This document shows, one piece after another, positions 8,501 to 9,162 of a stretch of DNA of 9,162 bases (positions are counted from its first letter, which is position 1; every line of letters begins with the position of its first letter). The notes beneath the pieces are model-generated. The model was not told where the DNA came from, ran no database searches, and was given only the letters and a program-made list of their open reading frames with translations. The position numbers and the translations under genes were made by a program. Source of the DNA: Porphyromonas sp. (lineage in GTDB: Bacteria > Bacteroidota > Bacteroidia > Bacteroidales > Porphyromonadaceae); contig JASBZJ010000078.1 in the NCBI GenBank assembly GCA_029983495.1, positions 1-9,162 of the forward strand. The letters are read 5' to 3'.

Positions 8501-8924
8501 ACCAAATAAAGCTTTTAGTAAACCCGATAGTGTTATATTGCCCACCAACAACTTGTTACAAGCTGGCGATACCACTGTAGCCCACATAGCCCCCGAACTA
8601 CCACCCATTACAACCGACACCACAAAAACGAAAATTATTGTGCCTAACGACAGCATTGCCCCAGGAACGATTTCGTTAGACGACGTTATGGCAAAGCGAA
8701 AAGAAAGGCTAAAACAAGAACAATTGCGTGCTAAAGAGGAAAAGCGACTAAAAAAGGAAGCTGAAAAAAAGAGGCGAGAAGAGTTACAACAACGTGAAAG
8801 GAAACGTCGCCTACGAGAACAACAACGCCAAAAAGAGTTGCGACTACGTGAACAGCAACGAAAAGAACAACAACAGGAAAAAGAACGCAAGCGACGTGAG
8901 GCTGAACGAAACAAGCAACGTTAG
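5547..8924 (+). CDS. porW: PorW/SprE-family TPR lipoprotein of the type IX secretion / gliding machinery
   Basis: The 1125-residue protein starts at GTG (no ATG or other plausible start before the signal peptide). Residues 1-26 form a lipoprotein signal ending ITVGC (Cys26). The segment just after, FYHNLTTRYNVYYNG (37-51), is typical of PorW/SprE. TPR-like helices span about 130-430. A Gln-rich linker (about 450-490) leads into the family hallmark FYFYNNELIAQGK...WGNRPLEDNWRR (about 490-525). Further TPR-like helices cover about 600-790. A C-terminal domain (about 790-935) includes LPISETNYKTLQRG, followed by a Pro/Thr/Lys-rich linker and a charged K/R/E/Q helix (about 1045-1125). PorW/SprE proteins are needed for T9SS secretion in Porphyromonas and for secretion and gliding in Flavobacterium, as periplasm-facing lipoproteins. 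This copy is longer than the homologues I recall. A C10 tract at codons 561-564 could make it slip-prone. Confidence 0.85.
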   Translation: MRSKVSHHWIRLIISTVILAGITVGCSVRNNTATTRFYHNLTTRYNVYYNGNNAFNEAYEKQLEATSDNLAERISLEPITFQQSTEIKQRGGAFDGAIEKGQKAIRLHSIRSKPQKVDRKKRNTPFYRKREYNTFIYNAWLLVGKSQYHNGDFLDAMATFSYMGRLYREEPQIRDLARLWQVRCYTALGWGSDAEKLLAETRENSRIVSSNLYGKASAELAILQGRTNDAIPMLDKAIRKEPNKQAKIRLNYLKGQLALENNQTELARRAFQKVISSAPAFPVEVAARLNIVSIDATKNAKRAIHTLQGMAKKDRYETVCDKIGLALGRIHLTQSDTTAAIEAFQQGIDKSTEKGFEYAIANIELAQIYLARHNYVKASKALSAGVSSVGERYHSYTELKTLSEQLDELARHAQVVEEQDSLRYLASLPEKERFRIIDSAIVAYKKQIREEQRQQQLVAQQENQQAFNDQQDPRNTQPSLDQPQQIIDKSFYFYNNELIAQGKNQFNRLWGNRPLEDNWRRRNKRIDTSVGNSVLSENTLPNNTNTPPVPTDSINEQGKEPPPQVTNDSQNPEKRAYYIANLPLTPEAVATSDGLIQNALEGMGTVLNEQMERFAEAIDVYESLLLRYPQYAERLSVYYKLFMLFQRIGNPSGANKWKQLMAQQFPESELSRVVQNPNYITTLKTQDSLENQQYENALQAYRSGNISETKTTTARVLRQNPLSPLRTKLLFLEAMAYVAEGNSEAFATNLRTILDEAPQSDIAELAEPILSDLAKGRKLIKDGYQEFDFDYLFFNESDSTATLQPFATISFGEKYNMLLLYPHEGASINELLFAIASFNFARFTEQNLAILRQQTPLYDLISITGLPNIRTARNYLKDAYSPDYGYMNLLSDNAWLLPISETNYKTLQRGRSQGEYIDFIADSLVVYIPEAGIPLEAIAQKANSETNIKQPVPSGETNAYNTKKTTKQPVKNAPQKAPQLTNKQKPNKAFSKPDSVILPTNNLLQAGDTTVAHIAPELPPITTDTTKTKIIVPNDSIAPGTISLDDVMAKRKERLKQEQLRAKEEKRLKKEAEKKRREELQQRERKRRLREQQRQKELRLREQQRKEQQQEKERKRREAERNKQR
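7227..7236 (+). repeat. C10 homopolymer inside porW
   Basis: Ten consecutive C residues encode Pro561-Pro563 and the first base of Gln564, in the low-complexity linker between the WGNRP hallmark and the second TPR region. Losing one C gives a TAA at 7240-7242, and gaining one gives a TAG at 7250-7252, so either slip ends the protein near residue 565 of 1125. This is the only C or G run of this length I noticed in the window. Confidence 0.9.
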
Positions 8925-9067
8925 GCACAAAACATACCCCTGCTCATTAGAACATTACACATTGAATAATTTAGGGCATTAATTATGTACCGTATTCAGC
9001 CGTTGTCAAGCACATAAGTACACTTCCATTACCATAACACCTTGTACTTCGTCCATTATTCCCTATC

Positions 9068-9121
9068 ATGAGACCTTTGAAAAATAAGGAGCAAGCGTTT
9101 AGCCCCTCTAATTGGGGGCTA
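9068..9121 (+). repeat. Right copy of the 54-bp inverted repeat, with hairpin
   Basis: This is the inverted partner of 1-54, matching at 51 of 54 positions, with all differences in the core GCAAGC region (9092-9096). The terminal 22 bases (9100-9121) form the TAGCCCC/GGGGCTA hairpin without a T-run. It lies 143 bp after the porW stop, in the same orientation relative to transcription as the left copy has to the lipoprotein gene. Sequence similarity to the left copy stops exactly at the ATG (9068) on the inner side. On the minus strand the repeat is embedded in a 53-codon open frame (9144-8983). Confidence 0.9.
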
Positions 9122-9124
9122 TAG
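9068..9124 (+). CDS. Candidate 18-residue peptide ORF inside the right repeat
   Basis: ATG to TAG gives MRPLKNKEQAFSPSNWGL. The left repeat copy gives MRPLKNKEYEFSPSNWGL in the same register, differing only at residues 9-10 and open to the window edge. In favour: the repeat boundary coincides with the ATG, both copies keep frame, and the left ATG overlaps an upstream stop codon in the ATGA arrangement of coupled genes. Against: there is no shared upstream sequence or obvious ribosome-binding site, all identical codons are identical at the DNA level with no silent changes, and the second half is largely the hairpin. I recognise no peptide family, and a non-coding repeat is at least as likely. 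Confidence 0.2.
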   Translation: MRPLKNKEQAFSPSNWGL

Positions 9125-9162
9125 TAGAGTAAATTTGTTGGGATTTAGAGAAAGTATATGCC

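Noticed and set aside
8255..8914. 219-codon minus-strand open frame opposite the end of porW, rich in Ser/Arg/Cys/Phe
   Set aside because: It is the antisense of the K/R/E/Q-coding tail and linker of porW. The composition follows directly from the sense codons, and no domain or signal is recognisable.
8794..8982. 62-codon plus-strand frame overlapping the porW end
   Set aside because: It is mostly an alternative frame of the repetitive porW tail, with Asn/Lys-rich low-complexity composition.

Overview
The window looks like chromosomal DNA of a Bacteroidota bacterium, most likely from the order Bacteroidales or Marinilabiliales. Three things point there: a lipoprotein of the PorW/SprE family of the type IX secretion and gliding machinery, a nucleoside kinase fused to a threonyl-tRNA-synthetase-like N-terminal half (a combination I know from Bacteroidales), and a TAnnTTTG-type promoter box just before one start codon. 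There is no rRNA, tRNA, CRISPR array, phage gene or transposase in the window.

Layout. Positions 1-3170 are transcribed leftward, in the order hemH (ferrochelatase, 3170-2190), a TGS/SAD-uridine-kinase fusion (2136-475), and a short, probably truncated lipoprotein (407-51). Gaps of 53 and 67 bp suggest one transcription unit. Positions 3171-3686 are a 516-bp divergent intergenic region. It holds a degenerate, ATG-less open stretch on the minus strand immediately upstream of hemH. Rightward from 3687 lie aroA (EPSP synthase, 3687-5003), a small membrane-anchored cysteine-motif protein of unknown function (5079-5528), and the large porW/sprE-like lipoprotein (5547-8924). The last two are 18 bp apart and probably cotranscribed. 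Positions 8925-9067 contain no gene I can support.

The most striking structure is at the two ends. Positions 1-54 and 9068-9121 are an inverted pair of a 54-bp repeat that matches at 51 of 54 positions, with all three differences inside a 5-bp core. Each copy contains a short GC-rich hairpin, lies downstream of the outermost gene on its side, and can be read as an 18-residue peptide beginning exactly at the repeat boundary. In the left copy the ATG overlaps the stop codon of the lipoprotein gene (ATGA). I cannot tell from this window whether this is a REP-like extragenic element, a recombination site or a peptide gene. A second item worth checking is a run of ten C residues inside porW, where a one-base slip in either direction would stop translation within a few codons.

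The metabolic genes are housekeeping: the last step of heme synthesis, the sixth step of the shikimate pathway, and nucleoside salvage. The window is not an obvious defence, secondary-metabolite or mobile island. Its unusual content is in the repeats, the C tract and the poorly explained intergenic DNA.
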